From Bacteroidales bacterium (GTDB lineage: Bacteria > Bacteroidota > Bacteroidia > Bacteroidales > GWA2-32-17): 58,444 nucleotides of DNA. The stretch spans positions 1 to 58,444 of the forward strand of contig JAOAFV010000001.1 in NCBI GenBank assembly GCA_026416095.1, written 5' to 3'. Below are positions 45,341-55,439 of this stretch, in pieces; the stretch's first letter is position 1; each line of letters begins with the position of its first letter. The notes beneath the pieces were generated by a model that was given only the letters and a program-made list of their open reading frames with translations, was not told the DNA's origin and did no database searches. The position numbers and the translations under genes are program-made.

Positions 45341-47803
45341 ATGAGCTCAAAGTATGCCGATATTATACTACCATTAAAAGTAAACCAGCTATTTACTTAT
45401 GAAATTCCAGAACATTTATCAAATTCAATAAAAATCGGACAAAGAGTAATAGTACCATTAAAAGAAAAAAAACTTTTAACGGGAATCGTCAGAAATATTC
45501 ACAATACAATTCCTGTGTATAGCGTAAAAAAGATTATTAATATTATTGATAATGAAATTATTATAAACGAGCAGCAATTTAGATTATGGGAATGGATATC
45601 GGCTTATTATATGTGTTCAATAGGCGAAGTATATTTAGCATCTTTACCATCGGGTTTAATTTTAGAAAGCGAAACTGTAATAGTGGCCGGAGAAAAATTT
45701 TCTGAGTTTCAACCTAATAGTGATAAAGAAAAAGAAATACTAAATATTATAAGCACAAAAGGATTTATTGACATAAAGGTTTTAAAAAAATTATTGGGTA
45801 AAAGTAATTTTAAAAAAATTATTAACAATTACGTAAAAAATAAAATACTTAACATAGAACCATTTATAAAAAATGAAACAAAAAAATATATAGAGTTCGT
45901 AAATTTTAAAAATCAAAATTTATGTGAAGAAGAATTAGATGCGATATTTAAATCTTTAAAAAAGTCGAAAAAACAAGCTGAATTGATTTACACATTCATT
46001 CATTTAAATAATGGTAAATTCACAAATGTTGTACCAATAAAGAAAAATGTATTATTAGAAAAAGCACATTCTAAAGAATCTCATTTAAAAGCACTTGTTG
46101 ATAAAGGAATATTTGTAATTGAACAAAAAGAAGAATCTGAAGAAATTAGAATGCCACGGTATTTTTCAAAATACTTAATACCTTTGAGTAACAATCAGAA
46201 AAAATTTATTTCGGATATTAAAAAGCTTTTAAATGAAAAAATACCCCTCTTAGTAAGAAATATTTACAACGATGAAGAGAAATTTACTTTGCTTTTGAAC
46301 TTAATTGATGAATATTTAGCTAAAGAAATGCAAATTTTATATTTAGTACCAGAAATACACTATGCCGATAAAATAAAACAAAATTTTGAAAAAATTCTTG
46401 GTAATTATGTAATACCTTATCATAACGATATATCAGAAAATAATCGTTCAAAGTTATATTTAAACTTATGCCGTAATAATTTAAAAGAATGTGTGATAAT
46501 TGGTGCAAGAAGTGCTGTGTTTTTACCATTTAACAAGTTGGGGTTAATAATTATCGACGACGAACATGAGCAATCATATAAAAATCAATCTGTACCGTAT
46601 TTTAATACTAGAGACGTGGCTATTGTCTTATCTAAAATTTACAATGCAGATGTACTACTATTAAGCAATACACCTTTGTTAGAAAGCATATACAATGTTA
46701 AAGTAAATAAGTATAATGAAATTTTTTATAATTGCGACAAGAAAAAAGCTGATAATGTAAAAGTTGAAATTATTGACTTTAAAAAAGAAAAAAATAAAGG
46801 AAATGTAAAGTTAAATTACTACACCGATATTGTTATTAATGAAATAAAAGAAACAATAAAAAGAAATTTACAAGTTGTTATTTTCATAAACAGAAGAGGC
46901 TATTCTCCATACTTGGAATGTGAAGAGTGCATATGGGTTGCAAAATGTAAAAACTGCGATGTGAATCTTGTATATCATAAGAATTCAAGAAACCTTATCT
47001 GTCATTACTGCGAATATTCTATAGACATTCCACATAGTTGCTCTTTATGTGGTAGTGCTAAACTGAAAATAAAGGGTGTAGGGACTCAACGAGTTGAAGA
47101 TGAAATTACATTATTAATAGAAAATGCTAATATAGTAAGAATAGATTACGACGCCCTCAAAGATAAAAAAAAACGTAGCGAAACTACAGAAAAAATAAAA
47201 AGTAACGAAATTCAAATAATAACAGGAACTCAAATGATAAAGAAAATAGTCGACTTTAAAAATGTTGGGCTTATTGTTATACCAGAAATCGATACTTTAC
47301 TCAATTTTGCCGATTTTAGAGCTAATGAAAAAGTTTTTCAAATTTTAGAAACTTTTCGCAATAAACTAACAACTTCCGATACAACTACTAAAATATTAAT
47401 TCAAACTAACAGGCCTAATCATCCTGTTTTAAAATATTTTGAATTAAATAATATTAACAGTTTTTACGAATACTTGCTTAATGAAAGAAAGATATTTTTT
47501 TATCCCCCATTTTCACGCATTATAAAAATAGTAATTTTTCATAAAGACAGGAATAAGGTCTTGCATATAGCAGAACAATTAAAAAACGAACTTTTAGAAA
47601 TTAATTCGTTAGTAATTCTTGGTCCACAATTTCATAGAATAGAAAAAATTAAAAATAATTTTATAATCGAATTATTTCTTAAAATTCCCAAAGGTACTGA
47701 ATCATCCAATATAAGGATTAACATATACGATAAAGTAACTAATTTCTTTATGATACCTGATTATAAAAATGTAAAATATTACGTCGATGTAGATCCGTTG
47801 TAA
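45341..47803 (+). CDS. priA: PriA-like primosomal protein lacking helicase motifs I and VI
   Basis: An 820-residue PriA homologue. The DNA-binding N-terminus (LPLKVNQLFTYEIPEH), the VIIGARSAVFLPF segment, DDEH (motif II, normally DEEH, about 405) and FINRRGYSPYLECEEC are clear, as is the zinc region with four C-x2-C pairs (about 527-570). But the Walker A position, normally GVTGSGKT, reads RNIYNDEE near residue 305, and the QVAGRAGR motif reads ETFRNKLT near 672; GTQMIAKGHDF has become GTQMIKKIVDF. It should therefore not hydrolyse ATP or unwind DNA. In E. coli, Walker A mutants still assemble primosomes, so a loading scaffold role is possible. The frame is intact and codon use like its neighbours. 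Confidence 0.85.
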   Translation: MSSKYADIILPLKVNQLFTYEIPEHLSNSIKIGQRVIVPLKEKKLLTGIVRNIHNTIPVYSVKKIINIIDNEIIINEQQFRLWEWISAYYMCSIGEVYLASLPSGLILESETVIVAGEKFSEFQPNSDKEKEILNIISTKGFIDIKVLKKLLGKSNFKKIINNYVKNKILNIEPFIKNETKKYIEFVNFKNQNLCEEELDAIFKSLKKSKKQAELIYTFIHLNNGKFTNVVPIKKNVLLEKAHSKESHLKALVDKGIFVIEQKEESEEIRMPRYFSKYLIPLSNNQKKFISDIKKLLNEKIPLLVRNIYNDEEKFTLLLNLIDEYLAKEMQILYLVPEIHYADKIKQNFEKILGNYVIPYHNDISENNRSKLYLNLCRNNLKECVIIGARSAVFLPFNKLGLIIIDDEHEQSYKNQSVPYFNTRDVAIVLSKIYNADVLLLSNTPLLESIYNVKVNKYNEIFYNCDKKKADNVKVEIIDFKKEKNKGNVKLNYYTDIVINEIKETIKRNLQVVIFINRRGYSPYLECEECIWVAKCKNCDVNLVYHKNSRNLICHYCEYSIDIPHSCSLCGSAKLKIKGVGTQRVEDEITLLIENANIVRIDYDALKDKKKRSETTEKIKSNEIQIITGTQMIKKIVDFKNVGLIVIPEIDTLLNFADFRANEKVFQILETFRNKLTTSDTTTKILIQTNRPNHPVLKYFELNNINSFYEYLLNERKIFFYPPFSRIIKIVIFHKDRNKVLHIAEQLKNELLEINSLVILGPQFHRIEKIKNNFIIELFLKIPKGTESSNIRINIYDKVTNFFMIPDYKNVKYYVDVDPL

Positions 47804-47808
47804 TATAA

Positions 47809-49206
47809 TTAATGATATTCAAAAGCTCCTAAATCGGGCATTCCATCTGTTAAACGATTATATTGTTTATAATCTAGAGCATAAGATACAGCAATATTAT
47901 AATTGCCCTTGTTTATACAAAAAGAATTTTGAGTAAGTTCAAAGTTTTCGTTTGCAGGATCTTTTAACGAAGGTGCATAATTCTTATAAATATTTTCCCA
48001 ATGAAAATTATTAGTATTAAAATTTTCAGGTACCTTAATAAGACAATTTTTGAATTGATAATTAAAATAATTCATGTTTGGAAAACTATCTAAAAGAATC
48101 TCTTGTTGAATATTACCATATAGAATACAATTGGCAAATAAAGCATTTTGTAAAGGACGAATTTGATAAACATTATTTATGTCTTTATAATAATTATTTA
48201 AAATAATTGAAGGTGTTTGACGTACACTTTGGTACCAACAATTATAAACAGTGCAATGATAAAATTCATAATAACCACCAATAAATAGGCCGATAGCAAA
48301 ATAACCGCAGTTACCAATAATAAGGTTCCATCCTTTAATTGACGAGCCAAGTGCATAGATGGCTCCTATCGCCATATTAAAAAATCGTGTATTAGAAATT
48401 GTAAGACACGGCTCTTGAGTAACAAAAGAATCGGCTTGTATTCCAATTATAGCATTTTTTATATCGGCATAATTAATAACATTATTTCTGCTACCGGCCA
48501 ATAAGTGTATGCCACCCCATTGGCCTGGTATTTTATTGTACCAATCTTCAAGTCGGTCGTGTCGAAATATTACTGGATTTTCTAAGGTGCCATTAACTTT
48601 TAAAGTGCCTTTTACATATAACTTCGAACCTTTATGGAAATACAATTTAGTACCTGCTTCTATTGTAAGCGTTGCATTAGTATCTACAAGCATTGAATTA
48701 TAAATTAGATATGGTTTATCTGGAACAAATGTTGTGTTTGTATAAAATATCTCTCCTTTAATCAAATGTACATCTTGCCCATAGGCAATTAAGTCTACAT
48801 CGTAAATTTTATTTTTAGTATGAAACTCAATGGAGTCATGCACAAGAATTGGATTGTTTGAATTAGTAGGATCTATCTTAACCTGAACAAATACAAAAAA
48901 ACTGTCATTTGCGTCAAGTTCGTAATCATTTATTTCGGTTGCACTTATACCATCAATATTAATTTTAAAATACGATTGCGAACCTTTACCTATACGAATT
49001 TTACTTATTTTAACTGGCCTATTAGTTTTGTTGTAAACTGTAAAATAATAGGTAGCACTACCTATTGTGCTAAAAACAGTATCGAACAATAGAGTATCAA
49101 CAGAAAAACTTAATTTTACATCTGTATCTAAATACTTATTCTCTTTTTTGCAAAATGTAAACAGTAATACTAATAGTGTTATTATTGTATGAAAAAAAAT
49201 TCTCAT
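47809..49206 (-). CDS. Lipoprotein with right-handed beta-helix repeats
   Basis: A 465-residue protein. The signal peptide ends at a cysteine followed by lysines (TFCKKE), so it is likely a lipoprotein. Residues about 30-130 form an immunoglobulin-like domain (VKLSFSVDTLLFDTVF). The rest (about 170-440) is a parallel beta-helix with repeating short strands: LTIEAGTKLYFHKGSKLYVKG, then NVINYADIKNAIIG. No active-site residues are recognisable. It overlaps dnaX by one base; the stop of dnaX and the start here share base 49206. Confidence 0.78.
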   Translation of the reverse strand: MRIFFHTIITLLVLLFTFCKKENKYLDTDVKLSFSVDTLLFDTVFSTIGSATYYFTVYNKTNRPVKISKIRIGKGSQSYFKINIDGISATEINDYELDANDSFFVFVQVKIDPTNSNNPILVHDSIEFHTKNKIYDVDLIAYGQDVHLIKGEIFYTNTTFVPDKPYLIYNSMLVDTNATLTIEAGTKLYFHKGSKLYVKGTLKVNGTLENPVIFRHDRLEDWYNKIPGQWGGIHLLAGSRNNVINYADIKNAIIGIQADSFVTQEPCLTISNTRFFNMAIGAIYALGSSIKGWNLIIGNCGYFAIGLFIGGYYEFYHCTVYNCWYQSVRQTPSIILNNYYKDINNVYQIRPLQNALFANCILYGNIQQEILLDSFPNMNYFNYQFKNCLIKVPENFNTNNFHWENIYKNYAPSLKDPANENFELTQNSFCINKGNYNIAVSYALDYKQYNRLTDGMPDLGAFEYH

Positions 49207-50996
49207 TAATAAAAATCTAAATCCAATTTATTCTTTAGATAAATTAATTGTGGATATTTCTTCGAAAGGTATTCAAATTTTTCTTTACTTGTATAAGGCT
49301 TAGTTAAGTTTATTTGATCTTCGGTAACTTTAATTTCAATTTCTATTAAAACATTATGATGCGATTTGAAATACAATTTTATGTCGGGTATTAATTGTTC
49401 TATTTCTTTTGCAAGTACATTATTACTTACAGAAAATATAAGCTTGTTTAACTCTGCTTTAATAAAATTTGAAGAATTTTTGAGAACACTTTGTAATGGC
49501 TTTTCTTTTGCTGCTTTTTCTTGAAAATACTTATTCCAAATAGCTATTATTTGGTCTGGTGTTAATAGTGTAGCCACATTTTGATCTTCTACTTTATTGC
49601 CAACATTGTCTTGAGTAGGGGTTGTGTTAATAATAATTTTCGGTATTTCAGGAGTTATTTTTATTTTCTTTTCTTTGTTTATACTTTTATCGTGCGTTGT
49701 TGTATAATCGGTAATATTAGCATTAATTGCTTCGCCAACTTTTTTAACATTAGATGTAGATAATTCATTTGCGATGTAATTCTGTTGGATGCTCTTTTCG
49801 TCTGGTAATGGTTTACTTTCGCCTTGTTTTATGTTAGAAGCCTGCCGATAAAAATTAACTTGTGTTTCCGATAGTGTATTAAAATCTTGTTGCAAAGTGT
49901 TAACACTCGTAATATTTGTAAGTTTTAAGAGCATAAGTTCTATAAGAAATCGTTTATTATAGCTTGTCCGATATTGTACATCTGTTTCATTTATTATGTC
50001 CATAGCCTTATAAATAAAGTTGAGTGTGCATTTTTTCGATTGATTTAAATAATTATTTGCAATGTTTTCCGAAACTTCCAAAAGCTTTATAGTATTTTCG
50101 TTTTTACACATTAGTAAATTACGAAAATGTTCGGCTAGGCCATAAATAAAATATTGCAAATCGAAACCTTTAAAAATAATATCGGCTAATAATAATAATG
50201 CATTAGAAAAATTATTTTCAAGAAAGCAGTTTACTAACGTAAAATAATAATCGTAGTCAAGAATATTTAAGATTTTTATAACATTCTCGTAAGTAATATG
50301 ATTATCAGAAAAGCTAGCAATTTGATCGAAAATAGAAAGAGCATCGCGCATGCTACCATCAGCTTTTTGTGCTATTATATTTAGTGCTTCTTCTTCGTAG
50401 GTAATTTTTTCTTGTGTAGCAACATATTTTAGTTGTTGTACAATATCTTTTACAAATATTCTTCTAAAATCGAACACCTGACAACGCGAAACAACAGTTG
50501 GTATAACTTTATGTTTTTCGGTAGTAGCCAATATAAATATAGCATGTAAAGGTGGTTCTTCGAGTGTTTTAAGAAAAGCGTTGAATGCTTCTTTAGTAAG
50601 CATGTGTACTTCGTCAATAATATATACACTATATTTACCAGATTGTGGTGGAATTCTAACATGACTAATTAAATCGCGTATAGCTTCAACACTATTATTC
50701 GAAGCTGCATCGAGTTCATGAATATTAAACAAAGCATTTTTATTAAAATTCACACACGATTCGCACTCATTACATGGTTCAATGTCTTGTGTAAGATTTG
50801 TGCAATTTATTGCTTTTGCCAATATTCGTGCACATGTTGTTTTACCAACACCACGAGGACCACAAAAAAGGTACGCATGAGAAATTTGGTTATTTTTTAT
50901 TGCGTTTTTTAGGGTTATAACTACAGCATCTTGGCCAACAACCATATTAAACGTTGAGGGGCGATACTTTCTAGCCGATACTATGTATTCGCTCAT
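49206..50996 (-). CDS. dnaX: DNA polymerase III subunit gamma/tau
   Basis: A 596-residue clamp-loader ATPase. Walker A GPRGVGKTTCARILAKA (about 44-60), a zinc module C-x8-C-NEC-ESC, DEVHMLT (Walker B) and the SRCQ sensor motif are present. A long C-terminal extension, low-complexity (about 370-470) then folded, marks it as tau-length. No obvious A-rich slippage site for a gamma form was seen. It drives clamp loading at the replication fork. It is transcribed with the DUF5689 lipoprotein (one base upstream) and overlaps the beta-helix lipoprotein. Confidence 0.94.
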   Translation of the reverse strand: MSEYIVSARKYRPSTFNMVVGQDAVVITLKNAIKNNQISHAYLFCGPRGVGKTTCARILAKAINCTNLTQDIEPCNECESCVNFNKNALFNIHELDAASNNSVEAIRDLISHVRIPPQSGKYSVYIIDEVHMLTKEAFNAFLKTLEEPPLHAIFILATTEKHKVIPTVVSRCQVFDFRRIFVKDIVQQLKYVATQEKITYEEEALNIIAQKADGSMRDALSIFDQIASFSDNHITYENVIKILNILDYDYYFTLVNCFLENNFSNALLLLADIIFKGFDLQYFIYGLAEHFRNLLMCKNENTIKLLEVSENIANNYLNQSKKCTLNFIYKAMDIINETDVQYRTSYNKRFLIELMLLKLTNITSVNTLQQDFNTLSETQVNFYRQASNIKQGESKPLPDEKSIQQNYIANELSTSNVKKVGEAINANITDYTTTHDKSINKEKKIKITPEIPKIIINTTPTQDNVGNKVEDQNVATLLTPDQIIAIWNKYFQEKAAKEKPLQSVLKNSSNFIKAELNKLIFSVSNNVLAKEIEQLIPDIKLYFKSHHNVLIEIEIKVTEDQINLTKPYTSKEKFEYLSKKYPQLIYLKNKLDLDFY

Positions 50997-50997
50997 A

Positions 50998-52272
50998 TTA
51001 TTTTGCTATTACTTTAAATTCGTCGACTTCCCATTGAGTAGCCGAAGTAGGACTAGTAGAAGTATATTTAAAACCTATGTATACTATTTTTCCAACATAA
51101 CTACTTATATTTATATCGCCAGACGAAGTCCAAGTTGTAGAGTTTTGAGCAGGTAGTGTTGCTGTGAGCTTTGTCCAGTTAAAATTATTAGGATTGCTAA
51201 TACCATCGTAATCGTAAGAAATCCATATAGTAAGAGGTTCGCTATTCGTAGGATCGGTATACTTTGTCCATGTTCTAAAATTAAATTTTGCACTTTGATA
51301 AGTAGTTAAATTTATAGGCGGGCTAATTAACCAATCTTCCGAAGCTTCGTCGGCCTGGTAACCATTAATAACCATGCATGTGTACTGTGAGCTCCAATAC
51401 CAATTTTTATTACTTTTTACACTATAGGTAGTAAAATTGCCTTGAGATGTTGTAAAACTTTCGGAATATATTATAGATTCGAACGTTGCACTAGTATTCC
51501 AGTTAAAAATATCATTAATACTATTAATCAATATCTGATAGGTTGTACCGTAAATAGTTAAAATACCACGAATAGAGCCCATGCCTGGTGGGGTTTTCTG
51601 ATAAGCAAAATCGGCATATTTGCTGGTTCTTAAAATTATTGAATTACCTGCCGAATCGAGTAAAGTTAAATTTGTGTAACTCGACATCTGCGATGCATAT
51701 TCTACTCCTACTTCTTGAAACCTAATTGAATCTAGTTGTATATATGTACATATATCGTTTGTTGTTAACTGATTAATTTTTACCTTTTTTGGTTGGGGAG
51801 CATTACCTGGTAAACCATCTCTAAATATATGTGCGTCGATCATACTATTAGGTATACGGCCAATAGTATTGTTATCTTTATAACCAAGTTGAATTGTTCC
51901 ACCATAGTTACCTAAAAATAATCCTTTACATTTAACTAGAACTTTTTGGCCTATTTTAAAAGTTGTGTATAAATTTGTTCTGTCTAAAGCTATCATAATC
52001 CCACCTGTACTGTCTTGAATAAAGAGAGATTTATATATGTTTCCATGTTCATCGGACGATATAACTACTCCTTGAATAATAATAGTGTCTTTTATCGAAT
52101 CTAAACCACCAGAATATGTTGCCTTTAGCTGCTGAATTGTAGTATTAGCTTTAAAATCGACAGTTGGAATTTTTAGTGGTGGTTCATCGAAATCTTCTTT
52201 AATACATGAACATGCTAATAAAACGAACGTGATTGAGCAAACTAACTGAATTAAATTTTTATTTTTCATCAT
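50998..52272 (-). CDS. DUF5689 lipoprotein with choice-of-anchor C-terminal domain
   Basis: A 424-residue lipoprotein; signal and lipobox L-A-C-S-C. The DUF5689 segment (about 35-240) includes IIQGVVISSDEHGNIYKSLF and GGIMIALDRTN, an OB-like beta fold. The C-terminal part (about 270-420) is a jelly-roll of the choice-of-anchor J type (SEDWLISPPINL, FNFRTWTKY). Such lipoproteins are paired with a TonB-dependent receptor upstream, as here (12 bases), and probably bind the transported ligand at the cell surface. Ligand unknown. Confidence 0.82.
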   Translation of the reverse strand: MMKNKNLIQLVCSITFVLLACSCIKEDFDEPPLKIPTVDFKANTTIQQLKATYSGGLDSIKDTIIIQGVVISSDEHGNIYKSLFIQDSTGGIMIALDRTNLYTTFKIGQKVLVKCKGLFLGNYGGTIQLGYKDNNTIGRIPNSMIDAHIFRDGLPGNAPQPKKVKINQLTTNDICTYIQLDSIRFQEVGVEYASQMSSYTNLTLLDSAGNSIILRTSKYADFAYQKTPPGMGSIRGILTIYGTTYQILINSINDIFNWNTSATFESIIYSESFTTSQGNFTTYSVKSNKNWYWSSQYTCMVINGYQADEASEDWLISPPINLTTYQSAKFNFRTWTKYTDPTNSEPLTIWISYDYDGISNPNNFNWTKLTATLPAQNSTTWTSSGDINISSYVGKIVYIGFKYTSTSPTSATQWEVDEFKVIAK

Positions 52273-52284
52273 AGTTTAATATTT

Positions 52285-54960
52285 TTAAAAACGATAAGTT
52301 ATTGTAAAATAGTATGTTCTACCAAAAACATACGAATATTTTGGTGGAAATTTGTTTACATTTCGATTTTCATAATCAAAACGAAGTTGTTCAAAGGCAT
52401 AAGAAACTATATTTTGGTTATTTAATATGTTATTTACATTAAGGTTAAGCGAAATGTATTGTTTATTTATTTTCCATGATTTCCCAATAGAAAAATTAAG
52501 TAAAAATGCTGACTTTAATTTTTTTTGTTCAATAATTTCTTTTATAAGTGGATCATTTGGTAAAAGATTTAATACAGCTTCTTCGGTTCTGCGTAACGGA
52601 TTTACTTGAATATAGTTATCGGTAGCAAAAACAAAATGCAAGCCAATAAACCAAAAATTACTGCTTTTGTAGTTTAAACCAGCGGTAACAATTTTTTGAT
52701 ATCCAGGCAGATTAAAATACTTTAAATACGAAGTTGTTAAAGTGTCTGGTTTCGAACCATTTGCGAAGTTTATGTATGCAATTGGACGAGAAATGTATTT
52801 ATTTTGCGAGATATTAGCAGCCCCTTCAAAGAATAATGTTTTAGTTATTTTTACTTCGCCGGCAAATTCTATTCCTTGGTAAATTTTATCGACGTTTGTA
52901 AGAGTAACATTAACAAAAGTTCTATACTGATCGTGATAAAAACTCATTTTTTCAATATCATTATCAAAAGAAGTTTTATAACCACTTAATTTAACACGTA
53001 ACATTTGACTAATAAATTCGTACGATAATTCATTTGAAAATACTGAAATTAATTTATTATTAATTGTAAGATCGCATATTTGTGGATTAATGAAATATGA
53101 GTTAAAAGACGGTGCTAAATTTTTATAGTATGTGTTATAAAATAACAAATGTCTTCCTGTAATTTTAAAAAGCAGGTTTCCTACGTAGCCATAATTTAAG
53201 AAATAATAAGTTTTCGATTTACCATAAGAATTGTTGGGATATCGTCCGTTTCGCATTAATCCTTCGCGTTGGTAACTTGAATAAGTAAAGAAAGGTTTAA
53301 CACTAATATCGATTTTTTTAAATGTTCTTTCTACCTGAAACCACAGATAATGAAATTGATAATTAAATTTGTAATTATACCCGAAAATATCGCCTTTTTT
53401 TACAATTTTGTTTGGATTATTTAAATCGTTGTAAAGAATAGAATCGTTATTAGGGAAATCACGTTCTGCGTACTGATCAATATCGAGCCAATAGTTTGCT
53501 CCAAGTAAATCGTCAACTGTTTTATAATACTTATTAGTACCAAATTGCCCATAAATTCCAGCGTTTATTTCGGTATAGTTGTTTAATTGGTATTTTGTAA
53601 AAGTAGAATATTTTACAGAACTAACATCTTCGTGCCTTTTTTCAAGAATATATCGGGCAGATTTTCCTTCATTATTTGCTAAATAGTTAATTTGATACAA
53701 ATTATCCCAATTTATTTGATAAACAAATGGCGAAGAAACCCAATACGATTGAGTATAGTGATAAACAACACTGTCGGAAGAATAATAAGAAGGTAAGTAA
53801 CGATAATAATCGGGGCGAGGATCGTTTGCATTATACCAATTTAATGCTGTATTATTATAATGCCCAAATTGGTATCCTAAGTTGAAAAAAACTTTAAATT
53901 TTTTGCTAAAATTGATTTTATCGGATAGTACTATAAGTGGCTGATGAACACTTCGAACCTTTGCATTACGAATAATTCCATTCTGATAGCCCCAGTTTGG
54001 ATTATAGTAATGAGAATTAAGCAGATTAAATGTTTCTTCGACAGCAGGTGAAGAAAGAGCCCTTTTATAAGAAGAACCAATTAGGCTTAAAGAAAGTGAA
54101 TGTTTATTTAATACTTTTTCTATTGAACCATAATAAGAAAAGCCATCAAACCAAGTGCCTTTAATATAAGAGCGCTCAGCATACCTTTTAGAAAAACTAA
54201 AACTGTATGCCCACCCTTTTGGCATTAGTCCACTTGAATATGTGTATCGTATCTGATGGTTGTATGTTACATTAGAATTAGAATAAGTTAGTACATTTTG
54301 CTTTCTAACATCTGCAGCATTAATAATAATTTGAGTTGCCCCATTTACTCCTTGAATACCATAATCAAACTTTTGAATTGAATAGGAATTAATTTTATTT
54401 TTTGTAATGTTATTTAAGCCACTAAATATATTGTAATTTACATTAAAATCGTCCGATTCAAATATTGGTAACCCATTAATGAAAACAGTCTGATTGTCGT
54501 TTTCGTAACCTCTGTTTTTATGAAATAACTGACTATATTGATAACCTGTAATCCTAGAATAAATATCGTCAAAAGCATTTAAAATACTTCCATAAAGCTG
54601 TTTATCGGTTTGGTTATCTAATTCAATTTCTTGTATATTTTCTTCGGCATAAACTACCGAACGTATTAATGGGAAAAATAAAAAATTTGTGCCTTCTGAA
54701 ATTGTAATTTTTTGATTTATTATTTCATATCCTTCAATCATTACAACAACATTATGATCACCATAACTTAATTCTATTGTAATTCTGCCTAAACTATCTG
54801 TATCATATCGTTTACCATCAATCCAAACTGGCACTGAAAAAGTAACTTTATTTACCGTATCGGAAAATTGTAATTCAACTTGTTTTACTTGTGAAATCGA
54901 TAAAATAGTAAAAAATAAAAATAATATTACAATACTTAACTTTATTGAGTTATTACTCAT
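52285..54960 (-). CDS. TonB-dependent receptor-like outer-membrane protein
   Basis: An 891-residue protein: a signal peptide, a small Ig/PEGA-like N-terminal domain (about 25-100; KRYDTDSLGRITIELSYGDH), a plug-like region with NQTVFINGLPIFESDD (about 150), and a long beta-barrel closing with YVFGRTYYFTITYRF, the C-terminal phenylalanine typical of outer-membrane barrels. No clear TonB box is visible, which is common in this family. It is the first gene of a minus-strand run with a DUF5689 lipoprotein, dnaX and a beta-helix lipoprotein. Probably imports a large ligand. Confidence 0.85.
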   Translation of the reverse strand: MSNNSIKLSIVILFLFFTILSISQVKQVELQFSDTVNKVTFSVPVWIDGKRYDTDSLGRITIELSYGDHNVVVMIEGYEIINQKITISEGTNFLFFPLIRSVVYAEENIQEIELDNQTDKQLYGSILNAFDDIYSRITGYQYSQLFHKNRGYENDNQTVFINGLPIFESDDFNVNYNIFSGLNNITKNKINSYSIQKFDYGIQGVNGATQIIINAADVRKQNVLTYSNSNVTYNHQIRYTYSSGLMPKGWAYSFSFSKRYAERSYIKGTWFDGFSYYGSIEKVLNKHSLSLSLIGSSYKRALSSPAVEETFNLLNSHYYNPNWGYQNGIIRNAKVRSVHQPLIVLSDKINFSKKFKVFFNLGYQFGHYNNTALNWYNANDPRPDYYRYLPSYYSSDSVVYHYTQSYWVSSPFVYQINWDNLYQINYLANNEGKSARYILEKRHEDVSSVKYSTFTKYQLNNYTEINAGIYGQFGTNKYYKTVDDLLGANYWLDIDQYAERDFPNNDSILYNDLNNPNKIVKKGDIFGYNYKFNYQFHYLWFQVERTFKKIDISVKPFFTYSSYQREGLMRNGRYPNNSYGKSKTYYFLNYGYVGNLLFKITGRHLLFYNTYYKNLAPSFNSYFINPQICDLTINNKLISVFSNELSYEFISQMLRVKLSGYKTSFDNDIEKMSFYHDQYRTFVNVTLTNVDKIYQGIEFAGEVKITKTLFFEGAANISQNKYISRPIAYINFANGSKPDTLTTSYLKYFNLPGYQKIVTAGLNYKSSNFWFIGLHFVFATDNYIQVNPLRRTEEAVLNLLPNDPLIKEIIEQKKLKSAFLLNFSIGKSWKINKQYISLNLNVNNILNNQNIVSYAFEQLRFDYENRNVNKFPPKYSYVFGRTYYFTITYRF

Positions 54961-55439
54961 GAGCGCAATTTAATAATACAAATTAAGCAAATAATATCAA
55001 AATAAACAAAATATTATACTATAAAAAACATCTTCTTTCTTGCAATAATATTGTTTGTAGCCATTACATTCATAAAAATTACCAAAAATTTACTTCTTCA
55101 TATAACTTAATTTGAGAATTATACTTATAAAAACAAAAATTTAAAAAAGCCAATAATTTTACTTTTTTGCAAATAATAAGAAATTTAACTTTTTTCTCAT
55201 CAATTTATTTAGGCTATTTAATTTACGCATCCCTAACAACAAATATTATGGAAATCTTATAAAAAAGCACATACTTTATTCATGCAGTTTATATAAGCCT
55301 ACATAATTGATGTTATATCGTAAAAAAAATAAAAATTTGTTCGTTCATCTTATAATAACAAATTACAGCAATTTTAACACTAATCTTTAAATCAAACTAC
55401 TTACAATAAAAAAATTGTATTAAGTGTTAAAAAACAAAC
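54961..55439. other. AT-rich 479-bp intergenic region, nothing recognisable
   Basis: Between the TonB receptor start and the end of the isoaspartyl peptidase gene. I see no gene, tRNA, strong inverted repeat or exact promoter match, only A/T runs. Confidence 0.5.

Noticed and set aside
49206-50996. Possible slippage site for a short gamma form of dnaX
   Set aside because: No A-rich slippery heptamer followed by a hairpin was seen in frame.
54961-55439. tRNA or small RNA in the long intergenic gap
   Set aside because: No cloverleaf arms, CCA-like end or GC-rich stem visible.
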